Positions 8,521 through 18,200 of a stretch of DNA of 64,000 bases are shown here, one piece after another. Below the pieces are notes generated by a model. That model did not search any database. It was not told where the DNA came from and saw only the letters and a list, made by a program, of their open reading frames with translations. Each line of letters starts with the position of its first letter. Position 1 is the stretch's first letter. The stretch is taken from the NCBI GenBank assembly GCA_942492205.1, contig CALODT010000001.1, positions 2,046,001 through 2,110,000 on the forward strand, given 5' to 3'. Source of the stretch: UBA1847 sp942492205. Lineage in GTDB: Bacteria; Pseudomonadota; Gammaproteobacteria; Steroidobacterales; Woeseiaceae. Both the position numbers and the translations under genes were made by a program.

Positions 8521-10833
8521 CTATTTTTTTGCCGCCTGGGGCGTATCCTCGCGCCAGAATCTAAGGCGTTCCCGGCGATCGAGTCGCGTCTCGCCAAGTC
8601 CGCTTTCACGGCACAATCGGAAACTGACCGCGCCGGAGGTTGCCGTATTCAGTACAGTTGCGCCAGCGGAACGCCAGCGCTCGGAAACCTCGGCACTCGG
8701 AAAACCCCAGCGATTCGCGAAGCCTGCCGATACTATCGCGATATCGGGTGCGACAGCAGCGACGAATCGCTCGCTCGAAGACGTCAGGCTGCCATGGTGT
8801 GGAATAACAACGGCATCGATATTCACCCAGCTCCGTTGCCGCAAAATCTCCTCTTCTGCCGCGGCCTCGATGTCACCTGTCATCAGAATCGCGTGCGGGC
8901 CGTTCTCGACCAGGAGCACGCAGGAAGCGTCATTGCCTCCCGGGGCGGACGATGCGCCGGGGTGCAGCACTTGAAAACGCACACCGTCGGCGCTCCAGGA
9001 CTGTCCCGCACGACACAGCGTTGCGGCCAGCGGGAGTGGCGGCAACGGCTCTCCGGCGTATAGTTCGCCGATGACTGCGTACTCGAGCAGCGCGACGACG
9101 CCGCCACTGTGATCGATGTCAGCATGCGACACAACCAGCCAGTCAATGCTCGTGATGCCCCGAGACTTCAGGAACGGCACGATCACCTGCTGCGCAACAC
9201 TGCCGCCGCCGCGAAACGAGGCGCCGGTATCGAAAATCAGGGTACGAGTCGATGTCTGCAGTGCGGTGGCAAGGCCCTGCCCCACGTCCAGCACATGCGT
9301 ATCGACACAGCCGGGCGGCGGACGCAGCGGTGGCTGCACGATCAGCACAACGACAGCGAGCCCGGCGGCGTAGCGGCCAGGCCAGCCCTTTGGCAGCACG
9401 GCGACCAGCGCCGGAAGGCAGATCAGCGGCCACGGCAGAGCACTCGCGCCGACAACGGTGATATCGGCGAACGGCAGCCCCACCATCCCGTCAATCACGG
9501 CCTCAACGACGGCGACGCTGTAGCCGGCAACGACCAGCGCCGCCTGTGCCGCCGGCTCGAAGGTATTGCCGAGCGCAAGTCCCAGCAAGGTCAACGGCAC
9601 GGTGACTACCGTGAATACCGGCACCGCAACCAGGTTCACCGGCAACGCCAGCGGAGTGACTCGCTGAAACAGCGCGATCGTCAACGGCATCAGGCCAAAC
9701 AGCAGGACCACCTGCAGCCGCCACAGCTGCCGCAGCGCGTTGCCGGCTTTGGCTACATTGCCCCCTGATTGCCAGCGATGGTGGTGGAATTTCGCCAGCC
9801 AGAGCAGCAACAGCACGGCGACGAACGACAGGTGAAACCCGGGAGCCATGATCGCAAGCGGATTCACAATGAACACAATAGCGGCGGCTTCTGCAAGCAG
9901 CGTCAGCGGGGCAACGCTGCGGCGCCGCAGAATGCTCACGATGGCAATAAGCAGCATCAACGCGGCACGCTGGGCGGGCACACCGAGCCCTGAGACGACG
10001 GCATAGGCGCAGGCGGCGACGACTGCCAGTACCATCGAGGCCAGGTGGGCGTTGCCAATACCGGGAAAAATACCCGCCAGGCCGCGAGCGAACAGGAAAG
10101 CGGCACTGGCCGCAAGGCCTATATGCAGGCCCGAGATTGCCATCAGGTGACTGGTGCCACTGATCGCATAGCGATCCCATTGTTCCCTGGATACATGCTG
10201 CCGTGCGCCAACACCGATTGCCGACAGGACAGCGGCAATCTCGGCGGATGCCGCAGCGTCGAAGCTGCGCTCGACGAAATCGCGCCGCAGGACATCGACG
10301 GTCGCGTCCGCGGCAAGCCGCAGCCTGAAATTGCGCGAACCGCCAACCACGTAGCCGGTGGCATGGATGGCGTTTCGAAACAGCCACGCTTCGCGATCGA
10401 AAATCCCTGGATTACTCAGACCCCGCGGCCGCCTGAGTCGCAGCTCCAGCTGCCAGACTTCGCCGATCGCAGGCGTCTCCGATGGCTCAAACCAGCTCAC
10501 CCTGGAGCGAGGCGGCAGGCGGGCATCGTCCACCGGCTCGACCAGCATTACAATCGATTCTCCGACGGCTTTCGGAAAATCGATGATCCTGACTTCCGTC
10601 AGGAGGCTATCGCCCGCATAGCGGGACTGCAGTCGCGCATCGACAATCGCCTGCCCTGCCAGCAGGAACCAGCTGGCGCCGAAAGTGAAGCAAGCCAATA
10701 ATCGTGTCCGACGACCGGCCAGCAGCAGCAGAGATGCAACTAATAGCAGCCCGCAGATGTCGGAGCTAAGCGGTAGCCTGCTATGCTGCGCCGCAAGGCC
10801 GCCTGCAAGCAACAACGCGCAGGCCCAGATCAT
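8521..10833 (-). CDS. comEC: DNA internalisation competence protein ComEC/Rec2
   Basis: Inner-membrane channel that takes single-stranded DNA into the cytoplasm in natural transformation. 770 residues: N-terminal membrane segments and soluble DUF4131 region, a central Competence domain with SGTSHLMAISGLHIGL (about 227-242), and a C-terminal metallo-beta-lactamase-like nuclease domain with VVSHADIDHSGG (about 570) and VIPHHGS (about 672). All three domains are intact, so it looks functional. First gene of the run into exbBD-msbA-lpxK-kdsB, divergent from the DUF2062 gene with 54 bases between starts. Other competence genes are not in this window. Confidence 0.94.
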   Translation of the reverse strand: MIWACALLLAGGLAAQHSRLPLSSDICGLLLVASLLLLAGRRTRLLACFTFGASWFLLAGQAIVDARLQSRYAGDSLLTEVRIIDFPKAVGESIVMLVEPVDDARLPPRSRVSWFEPSETPAIGEVWQLELRLRRPRGLSNPGIFDREAWLFRNAIHATGYVVGGSRNFRLRLAADATVDVLRRDFVERSFDAAASAEIAAVLSAIGVGARQHVSREQWDRYAISGTSHLMAISGLHIGLAASAAFLFARGLAGIFPGIGNAHLASMVLAVVAACAYAVVSGLGVPAQRAALMLLIAIVSILRRRSVAPLTLLAEAAAIVFIVNPLAIMAPGFHLSFVAVLLLLWLAKFHHHRWQSGGNVAKAGNALRQLWRLQVVLLFGLMPLTIALFQRVTPLALPVNLVAVPVFTVVTVPLTLLGLALGNTFEPAAQAALVVAGYSVAVVEAVIDGMVGLPFADITVVGASALPWPLICLPALVAVLPKGWPGRYAAGLAVVVLIVQPPLRPPPGCVDTHVLDVGQGLATALQTSTRTLIFDTGASFRGGGSVAQQVIVPFLKSRGITSIDWLVVSHADIDHSGGVVALLEYAVIGELYAGEPLPPLPLAATLCRAGQSWSADGVRFQVLHPGASSAPGGNDASCVLLVENGPHAILMTGDIEAAAEEEILRQRSWVNIDAVVIPHHGSLTSSSERFVAAVAPDIAIVSAGFANRWGFPSAEVSERWRSAGATVLNTATSGAVSFRLCRESGLGETRLDRRERLRFWREDTPQAAKK

Positions 10834-10887
10834 GAGTGTTTTTCTCTATTCGTCAGCACTCACCATGGAAACCGGACCCTTAAGTCA

Positions 10888-11418
10888 ATGCCAAGACGTT
10901 TTTTTCGGAAATTCGCCTTCAAACGTCACCACATAAGCGAACACTGGTACATGGCGCCGTTCAGGCACCTGTTGCAGGATCATCGCCTGTGGGGCATACG
11001 TCGTCGCTGGGTCGTGCCGGCGTTCGCGACAGGGTTATTCATCGCCTTCCTGCCCGTTCCCGGCCACACGCTGATGGGCGCGCTCAGCGCGCTGGCCCTG
11101 CGCATCAATATCCCGGTGGCGGCGCTGGCGACCTGGGTAAGCAACCCTGTAACGATGGGGCCACTGTATTACTTCGCCTACAGGCTGGGATCGACCTTGC
11201 TGGGTATCCCCATCAAGCCATTCAAATTTGAGCTTTCGCTCGATTGGGTCACGCATACGCTGGTCAACATCTGGCAGCCCATGCTGCTGGGCAGCCTGCT
11301 GCTCGGCAGCGTGGCGGCACTTGTCGGTTACGTGGTGCTCGACGTGCTCTGGCGCATGTCGATCGGCAACTACAAGACTCGCAAGCAGCAGATCAGGCGC
11401 GACAAAGAGTCAGGCTGA
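10888..11418 (+). CDS. DUF2062 inner-membrane protein
   Basis: 176-residue membrane protein of unknown function. The N terminus is basic (MPRRFFRKFAFKRHH). It is followed by the DUF2062 core: ATGLFIAFLPVPGHTL and the family hallmark ATWVSNPVTMGPLYYFAYRLG, then two further helices and a basic tail. ATG at 10888 is chosen because the longer frame from 10783 would run into comEC. It is divergent from comEC and overlaps lolD tail-to-tail by 9 bases. DUF2062 genes next to comEC are common in this class, but no role is established. Confidence 0.9.
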   Translation: MPRRFFRKFAFKRHHISEHWYMAPFRHLLQDHRLWGIRRRWVVPAFATGLFIAFLPVPGHTLMGALSALALRINIPVAALATWVSNPVTMGPLYYFAYRLGSTLLGIPIKPFKFELSLDWVTHTLVNIWQPMLLGSLLLGSVAALVGYVVLDVLWRMSIGNYKTRKQQIRRDKESG

Positions 11419-12129
11419 TTCGCGGATAGCGCCATCCTCGAGAACGAGTACACGGTCCATTCGTGCCGCGATCGAATGATCGTGAGTCACGATGACGAGG
11501 CTCGTCTTGAGCTCTTCGTTGAGCTCCAGCATCAGCTTCAGAACGTGCTCTCCGTTGCCGGAGTCGAGATTTCCGGTCGGCTCGTCGGCAAGCACCAACT
11601 GCGGTCGTGTAATCAGCGCGCGGGCGACCGCGGCGCGCTGTCGCTCGCCGCCTGACAGTTCGCCAGGCTTGTGCGTCAGGCGTTCGCCAAGCCCAACTCT
11701 CGCGAGTAGCTCACGGGCCTGCTGCAAAGCAACCGGCTTTGACTCGCGTCGGATCAGCAACGGCATGGCGACATTTTCTTCCGCCGAAAACTCCGGCAGC
11801 AAGTGGTGAAACTGGTAGACGAAACCGATGTATCGATTACGCAGATGGCCTTTCGCCGCCTCGTCAATTCCCTGCATGCGTTCGCCGTTGACGAGCACCT
11901 CACCCTCATTGGGATCGTCGAGGCCGCCCATGATCTGCAGCAAGGTTGTTTTTCCGGAGCCTGACGACCCTATGATAGCGACGCGCTCTGCCGGTTTGAC
12001 GATGAGGCTGACACGGCGCAGCACCTCCAGCGTCGACGAGCCCTCGTTAAATCGACGAACTACCTCGCGGCATTCCAGGACCGGCGTCGCCGGATCGATG
12101 GCCGTGTCGGTCTTGCCCGTGTCAATCAT
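11410..12129 (-). CDS. lolD: Lipoprotein-releasing ABC transporter ATPase LolD
   Basis: ATPase of the LolCDE complex, which extracts outer-membrane lipoproteins from the inner membrane and hands them to LolA. About 239 residues: Walker A GSSGSGKTTLLQ, Q-loop region FVYQFHHLLPEFSAEENV, signature LSGGERQRAAVARAL, Walker B LVLADEPTGNLD, H-loop VTHDHS. The FHHLLPEF segment is typical of LolD. ATG at 12129 is preferred over the longer frame (12165): it has a clear GGAGG about nine bases upstream and overlaps the upstream permease stop by 8 bases. Confidence 0.95.
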   Translation of the reverse strand: MIDTGKTDTAIDPATPVLECREVVRRFNEGSSTLEVLRRVSLIVKPAERVAIIGSSGSGKTTLLQIMGGLDDPNEGEVLVNGERMQGIDEAAKGHLRNRYIGFVYQFHHLLPEFSAEENVAMPLLIRRESKPVALQQARELLARVGLGERLTHKPGELSGGERQRAAVARALITRPQLVLADEPTGNLDSGNGEHVLKLMLELNEELKTSLVIVTHDHSIAARMDRVLVLEDGAIRESA

Positions 12130-13369
12130 ATCTAAGCGCCTCCGCAGGGGCCGTCCTGGCCGCAATCCAGGCCGGGTACAAGGTGGAAATCAGTGCAAGC
12201 ACCAACGCCATCAGCGCAATCCTCGAAACGTCGCTGAGGCGCAACTCGGAGGGAAGGTCGCTGATGAAATAGACGTCGGCCGCGAGGAACTTGATGCCGA
12301 AAACCGCTTCGAAGAAGCCGACAATTGACTCCAGGTTCAGTGCCAGCAACACGCCGAGGACGACGCCTGCAAGCGTTCCCGCGATACCGACGATGCTGCC
12401 TTGCGTCACAAAAATTCTCAATATGCTCGATGGTGTTGCGCCGACGGTACGCAGTATCGCAATGTCGGACTGCTTGTCCTTGACCACCATGACCAGTGTC
12501 GAAACAATATTGAACGCCGCAACAGCGACAACCATCAGCAAGATCACGAACAGGATCGACTTGGTGATCTGGATCGAGCGGAAGAAATTGACGTGTCGCC
12601 GGGTCCAGTCGCTGACCAGCACGAGCTTGCCGTTGGTCAGCGCAACCTCACGAACAATGGCCGGCGCTTCATAGATATCGGTAACTGCCAGGCGCACGCC
12701 AGTGATGGCGTCTTTTTTCAGGTACAGCTTCTGGGCATCCGTCAGGTTGATGAACGCCAGACGCCGGTCAAATTCGTACATGCCAACCCGATAAATGCCG
12801 CTTACCGTGAAGCGCTTGCTCCGCGGAATCACGCCTGCCGGAGTCACCCTGCCCTGCGCCAGGGTCACGAGCAACTTGTCGCCCACGTTCACGCTGAGCG
12901 CCTTCGCCAGTTCCTCGCCGAGCACGATATTGAACCTGCCAGCCGCCAGCTCACTCAGCTGTCCCGCCTGCATCACGCCGCCGACGCCCGACACCTCGTC
13001 CTCGAGCAGCGGGTCGATACCGCGCAGTTCCGCACCGCTCAGTTGGTTTTCGAACAACAGCAATGCCTGTCCGTCCACATACGGTGCGGCGGCCCGAACT
13101 CGCGGATTGCTGCGGGCTGTTGCAAGCAGCGAGTCGAAATCCGTCAGCTGGCCATCAACATCTTCGATACTGGCATGCGCCGTCATTGCCAGCAGTCGAT
13201 CCTTGAGCTCGCGTTCGAATCCGTTCACGACGGACATGACGACAATCAACACGGTCACCGCGATCGCAATACCGAGCATGGATATCGCGGAAATCATGGA
13301 CACGAAGCGGTCACCGCTGCGGGAACGTACGTAACGCGCACCGACCCACGATTCGAAACGACTAGCCAT
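12122..13369 (-). CDS. lolE: Lipoprotein-releasing system permease (LolC/LolE family), second copy
   Basis: Membrane subunit of LolCDE. About 415 residues with the LolC/E/MacB/FtsX layout: helix 1 in the N-terminal 45 residues, a long periplasmic domain, then three C-terminal helices. The N terminus GARYVRSRSGDRFVSMISAIS and the loop VKDKQSDIAILRTVGATP are family hallmarks. ATG 13369, ATG 13375 or GTG 13387 are possible starts; 13369 has GGGG at good spacing. It follows the other permease by about 55 bases and is coupled to lolD. Which paralogue equals LolC or LolE is assigned by position only. Confidence 0.9.
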   Translation of the reverse strand: MASRFESWVGARYVRSRSGDRFVSMISAISMLGIAIAVTVLIVVMSVVNGFERELKDRLLAMTAHASIEDVDGQLTDFDSLLATARSNPRVRAAAPYVDGQALLLFENQLSGAELRGIDPLLEDEVSGVGGVMQAGQLSELAAGRFNIVLGEELAKALSVNVGDKLLVTLAQGRVTPAGVIPRSKRFTVSGIYRVGMYEFDRRLAFINLTDAQKLYLKKDAITGVRLAVTDIYEAPAIVREVALTNGKLVLVSDWTRRHVNFFRSIQITKSILFVILLMVVAVAAFNIVSTLVMVVKDKQSDIAILRTVGATPSSILRIFVTQGSIVGIAGTLAGVVLGVLLALNLESIVGFFEAVFGIKFLAADVYFISDLPSELRLSDVSRIALMALVLALISTLYPAWIAARTAPAEALRYD

Positions 13370-13425
13370 CGACATAGCCCCGCGCACGCATGATCGTTGT
13401 TTCGATACTCTTGTACGGTAGAAGG

Positions 13426-14670
13426 CTATTCATAGCGCAGAGCCGCCGCAGGATTGACGAGCGCGGCACGGCGCGACGGATACAGCGTCGCAACGGACGT
13501 CAGTATGAAGGCCGCAACGGAGATCACCGCTACGTCACGCCATTCCAGCTCGGACGGTATTCGCGTCACGTAGTAGACGTCGCCCGGCATTATCTGGAAC
13601 CCCAGAACCTGCTCCAGGAACGGCACAATGACCGGCACGTTAAGTGCCAACACGATGCCCAGCACCACACCGATCAATACGCCGGCCCAGCCGATCACGG
13701 CGCCCTGCACAAAAAATACCCGGACAACCCCGTCGGGACCCATGCCAAGCGTGCGCAACACGGCTATATCGGTGGTCTTGTCGGTAACCACCATGACAAG
13801 GCTTGCCACGATATTGAAAGCCGCCACGCCGATGATCAGGGACAGGATCAGCGACATCATCATTTTCTCGAGGCGGATAGCCCGGAAGTAGCTGCCGTTC
13901 TCCACCGTCCAGTCGCTGGTCGCATAAGCTTCGCCCAGGCGAGCGGCCAGGGCTCGGGCGACGGCGGGCGCCGCCATGACGTCGTCCGCGCGAAAGCGTA
14001 TGGCATTGACTGCACTGCCCAGCGACTGAATTTGCGCCGCATCCGACAGGTGCATCAATGCCAACACGCCGTCGTGATCCTGCAAGCCCACTTCGAAAAC
14101 ACCGCCCAATACGAAGCGCTCGAGTACCGGCTCGAGCGTCCCGTCGCCAACCGGACGGGGTATGAGCAGCACCACACCATCGCCAATACGCGCACCGAGA
14201 TCGAAAGCCAGGGTTCGACCCAGGATGATGCTGCGGCTCCCTGCCTGGAGCACGTCGAGCTGCCCCTCGATCATGTTGATCATGTCTCCGGACAACGGTT
14301 GCTCGAAGCGCGGGTCGACGCCGTGCACCAGCACAGCATGCAGCTGCCGCCCCGACTGGATCATGCCTTCCATCTGTACCAGCGGAGCCGCCGCCGATAC
14401 GCCAGGCTCGGCGCTCACCTGTTGCTGCAGCGACCGCCATTCCTCGGTTACGCCGTCGCGGGCCGAGACGCTGCCGTGCGCCGACATGCTCAGCAAGCGG
14501 CCACGCAGCTCGCCTTCGAAGCCGTTCATCACCGACAGGATGACGATGAGCGCCGCCACGCCGAGTGCTATCCCGAGCAGGGATATCAGCGTTATGAAGG
14601 ACACGAATCGGGTGCGCCGCTTGGCCCGCAGGTAGCGCAACCCAACGAACAGTTCGACGGGGTTGATCAT
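13426..14670 (-). CDS. lolC: Lipoprotein-releasing system permease (LolC/LolE family), first copy
   Basis: Second LolCDE membrane subunit and first gene of the operon. 414 residues: ELFVGLRYLRAKRRTRFVSFITLISLLG at the N terminus, helix 1 (about 22-45), periplasmic domain, then three C-terminal helices, with VTDKTTDIAVLRTLGMGP as the coupling loop before the last helices. Order here is lolC-lolE-lolD rather than the enterobacterial lolC-D-E. A long plus-strand frame (13390-14733) antisense to it is a compositional shadow. Exact C versus E identity is uncertain. Confidence 0.9.
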   Translation of the reverse strand: MINPVELFVGLRYLRAKRRTRFVSFITLISLLGIALGVAALIVILSVMNGFEGELRGRLLSMSAHGSVSARDGVTEEWRSLQQQVSAEPGVSAAAPLVQMEGMIQSGRQLHAVLVHGVDPRFEQPLSGDMINMIEGQLDVLQAGSRSIILGRTLAFDLGARIGDGVVLLIPRPVGDGTLEPVLERFVLGGVFEVGLQDHDGVLALMHLSDAAQIQSLGSAVNAIRFRADDVMAAPAVARALAARLGEAYATSDWTVENGSYFRAIRLEKMMMSLILSLIIGVAAFNIVASLVMVVTDKTTDIAVLRTLGMGPDGVVRVFFVQGAVIGWAGVLIGVVLGIVLALNVPVIVPFLEQVLGFQIMPGDVYYVTRIPSELEWRDVAVISVAAFILTSVATLYPSRRAALVNPAAALRYE

Positions 14671-14807
14671 CGGCTGGCATTAAACCACATTAGCCGCAGC
14701 GCGACTTTGTGTTTCGCCGCGCGGGGTTTGTGACGCAGTTCGCATATACGCTGCACGGATCCCTGTAAAAACTTGATAGATCAGTTGTTTTTTGGCCCGG
14801 CGAGCAG

Positions 14808-14816
14808 TGCTATAGT
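14808..14816 (+). promoter_or_regulatory. Extended -10 promoter of the small secreted protein gene
   Basis: TGC directly followed by TATAGT (14811-14816) is a good extended -10. The upstream region is T-rich with TTGTTT as a loose -35 at 19-base spacing. Transcription would begin near 14823, leaving about 22 bases of leader that contain the GGAGAAGGA ribosome site of the ATG at 14845. Confidence 0.5.
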
Positions 14817-14844
14817 CGTTGGGTCGCACTCGGGAGAAGGACTT

Positions 14845-15120
14845 ATGGCTAAACTGCGCACCGCAGCACTTGTTGCCCTGTTTCTGGCCTTATTCGGCAC
14901 GGCTCAGGCGGACACGCTGAAAATGGACAACATGTCGGCGGGTTCGAGTGACGCGCGCCCGGCTCGTGGCATGACACAGGCCAGCGTCGAATCGAAGTTC
15001 GGTAGCCCGGTCACGGTCAAGGCGCCGGTTGGCGAGCCCCCCATCACGCGCTGGGAATACAAGGATTTCGTCGTTTTCTTCGAGTACGACCGCGTCATTC
15101 ATTCAGTCGTCAAACGCTGA
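14845..15120 (+). CDS. Small secreted protein, SmpA/BamE-like fold suspected
   Basis: 91-residue periplasmic protein of unknown function. A clear signal peptide (MAKLRTAALVALFLALFGTAQA) ends in AQA, a type I cleavage site; there is no lipobox cysteine. The mature part has GMTQASVESKFGSP, resembling the helix opening of SmpA/OmlA (BamE-like) domains, then a two-strand segment TRWEYKDFVVFFEYDRVIHSVVKR. GGAGAAGGA lies 7 bases before the ATG. It has its own extended -10 promoter and a strong terminator, so it is an independent unit between lolC and mfd. Confidence 0.85.
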   Translation: MAKLRTAALVALFLALFGTAQADTLKMDNMSAGSSDARPARGMTQASVESKFGSPVTVKAPVGEPPITRWEYKDFVVFFEYDRVIHSVVKR

Positions 15121-15143
15121 TCTGACAGCGAAGCACACATTGC

Positions 15144-15173
15144 AGCCCGGGCCGGAAACGACCCGGGCTTTTT
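15144..15173 (+). terminator. Rho-independent terminator
   Basis: AGCCCGGG (15144-15151) pairs exactly with CCCGGGCT (15162-15169) over a 10-base loop, directly followed by a run of T (15169-15173). It lies 23 bases after the stop of the small secreted protein gene and isolates it from mfd. It is the clearest intrinsic terminator in the window. Confidence 0.85.
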
Positions 15174-15203
15174 CATGTCCAAAGCGCTCTGTCCGGGGCG
15201 CTG

Positions 15204-15212
15204 TGTAATAAT
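15204..15212 (+). promoter_or_regulatory. Candidate mfd promoter (extended -10)
   Basis: TGT followed by AATAAT (15207-15212) gives an extended -10 with one mismatch to TATAAT; no good -35 is visible. The start would be near 15219, giving a leader of about 44 bases to the mfd TTG. It sits right after the preceding terminator, where a new promoter is needed. Confidence 0.35.
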
Positions 15213-15262
15213 CGCGCCGCGTTTACCCCTATTTCGTTCACCTGAGTCTGGCGAGAATTTCG

Positions 15263-18200
15263 TTGAGCAATGCACTGCTGATTTCCGGCGCGGCAACCGC
15301 GGCCCAGCCTGGCGCGCCTGGCTATTGGGGCCGCCTGATCGGCGCGAGTGCCGCCCTCGCCGTTGCCGAGCTTGCATCGACACTTGATCGGCCGCTGCTG
15401 CTGCTCGCCGAGGATCCGCGGCACGCCGATCAATTGGAAGCCGAGATTCGCTTTTTCGCCGGCGCCTCGCTGCCCGTCGAGCACTTCGTCGAATGGGAGA
15501 CACTGCCCTGGGACAGTTTCTCGCCACACCAGGACATCGTTTCGCAGCGCCTCAAAGTGATGGCGCAGCTTCCGACAATGCGGCGCGGCGTCGTTATTGC
15601 GGCCACCAGCATATTGCAGCAGCGGCTCCCCCCCGTCGACTATGTCGCAGCGCGCGCGCTTTCGCTGGCCGAGGGCCAGGCGCTGGAGCGCGACGACTTC
15701 ACCGATACGCTGGTCGCGGCAGGCTACCTGCGTGTACCGCAGGTGTCCGAGCATGGAGAGTTCGCCGTGCGCGGCTCGCTGATCGACATCTTCCCGATGG
15801 GCACCGAGGTGCCGATTCGCATAGACTTTTTCGGCGATGAAATCGAGTCACTGCGTTACTTCGCGCCGGACACGCAGCTATCGGGTGAGCGCACAACGAG
15901 CATCAGCGTGCTGCCGGCGCGCGAGGTACCGCTCGACAATGACGCCATTGCCCGTTTCCGCGATCGCTATCGCGAGCGCTTCGAAGGACAGCCCGGCAAG
16001 TCACGCGTTTACCGGGATGTGTCAGACGGCATCGCGCATGGCGGCATCGAATACTTTCTGCCGCTGTTCTTTGACAACAGCGCGACCTTACTCGACTACA
16101 TCCCGGACGATTGCATGGTGCTGGCGCCGCACGAACTCCCAGCGCTGTTGCAGCAGTTCTGGACAGAGGCGGCCGAACGCTACGAGCTCAGCAGCCTGGA
16201 CCCGGAACGGCCTGTTCTGAGCGTTGATGAGACCTTCGTCGCGCCGCAGCAAGTGCTGGACGATCTACGGCAATACGCGGAAGTTCGCTACGCCGCGCAG
16301 TCGCTCAGCGAAAGTGCTTCGACGACCAATTTCGCGACACGCCTGCCACCGGCGATGAAGATTGAGGCCCGCTACGAAGATGCGGCCGCGCCATTGATGC
16401 AGTTCCTGGCATCGTTCGAAGGACGCGTGCTGTTCTCCACCGATTCACGCGGGCGTCGCGAGCAACTCTATGATCTGCTCTCCGGCCGCGGGCTCGACCT
16501 GGCACGTGCGGAAAGCTGGCAGGAGTTCATCGGTCTCGAACAGCGGATAGGCGTTGCCGTCGCGCCGCTCGAAAGCGGCGTCCTGTTGCCGGCTGCCGGC
16601 ATCGCACTGATCAGCGAACAACAGCTGTTCGGAGAGCGCACGCGCACGCGGCGCCGGCGGCGGAAAAGCGATCGCGACCCCGAGACCATTATCCGGCAGC
16701 TCAATGACCTTGAGCCCGGGTCGCCGGTCGTCCACGAGGAGTACGGCGTTGGCCGCTACCTGGGGCTGATCACTCTGGAAGTCGGCGACATCACGGCAGA
16801 ATTCCTGCATCTCGAATATGCAGACGGCGACAAGCTCTATGTGCCCGTGCATGCGCTGGATCTCATTTCGCGTTACACAGGTGCCTCGCCGGATAATGCA
16901 CCATTGCACAGGCTCGGCAGCGACCAGTGGGACAAGGCGAAGCGCCGCGCGATCAAGAAGATTCGCGACGTCGCGGCTGAACTGCTTGATGTCTACGCAC
17001 GGCGTGCGGCGCGCCCCGGATTCAGTTTCCACTGGCCTGAGAACGAGTACCGCAGCTTCGAATCCGGTTTTCCGTTCGAGCTGACCGAAGACCAGGCAAA
17101 CACAATAGACGACGTTCTCGAAGACCTTGCTTCGGATCAGGCCATGGACCGCATTGTTTGCGGTGACGTCGGCTTCGGCAAGACCGAGGTGGCGCTGCGG
17201 GCGACGTTTGCCGCCGTGCATGGCGGCAAACAGGTAGCCGTGCTCGTGCCGACTACCCTGCTGGCCCAGCAGCACGGCCAGAATTTTCGCGATCGCCTGG
17301 CCGACTGGCCGATCCGAGTCGAGGTACTGTCGCGCTTCCAGTCGGCAAAACAGGTCAAGGACATCGTGGCAGGGCTGCGTGCCGGAACCGTCGATGTCGT
17401 CATTGGCACGCACAGGCTGCTGCAGCACACGAGGGACTTCGACAATATCGGCCTGGTGATCGTCGATGAAGAACACCGCTTCGGGGTGCGACAGAAAGAG
17501 GCCATCAAGTCGTTGCGCAGCGAAGTGGACATCCTGACGCTGACCGCCACGCCGATTCCGCGCACGTTGAACATGGCGCTTGGCGGCCTGCGTGAGATGT
17601 CGCTGATCACCACACCGCCGGCCGAACGGCTGGCGGTCAAGACGTTTGTTTCCGAGTGGAACGACGTCATTATCCGCGAGGCCTGCCTGCGCGAGATCAA
17701 GCGCGGCGGCCAGGTGTATTTCATCCACAATCGCGTAGAGGACATTGGCCGCGTCGAACAGCAGCTCAGCAAGCTGGTCCCCGAAGCAAAGATCCGCATC
17801 GGTCATGGTCAGATGCCGGAACGCGAACTCGAGCAGGTCATGCTGGATTTCTATCACCGGCGCTTCAACGTGCTGCTGTGCACGACGATCGTCGAGAGCG
17901 GCATCGACGTGCCGACCGCCAACACCATCATCATCAACCGGGCGGATCGCTTCGGCCTGGCGCAGCTACATCAGCTGCGCGGCCGCGTTGGCCGGTCGCA
18001 CCACCGCGCCTACGCTTACCTGATGGCACCACCCAGGGCCGTTATGACGGCGGACGCGATCAAGCGCCTCGAGGCCATAGACTCACTCGAGGACCTGGGC
18101 GCAGGTTTCACGCTGGCGACGCACGACCTCGAGATCCGCGGCGCCGGCGAACTGCTCGGCGATACGCAGAGCGGACAGATCCAGGAAATCGGTTTCTCGC

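Noticed and set aside
13390..14733. 447-codon plus-strand frame antisense to lolC
   Set aside because: Rich in His, Gln and Arg, as expected for the complement of a GC-rich coding strand; lolC has clear family motifs on the other strand.
16445..17857. 470-codon minus-strand frame inside mfd
   Set aside because: Lies fully within the conserved helicase domain of mfd and has no recognisable domain.
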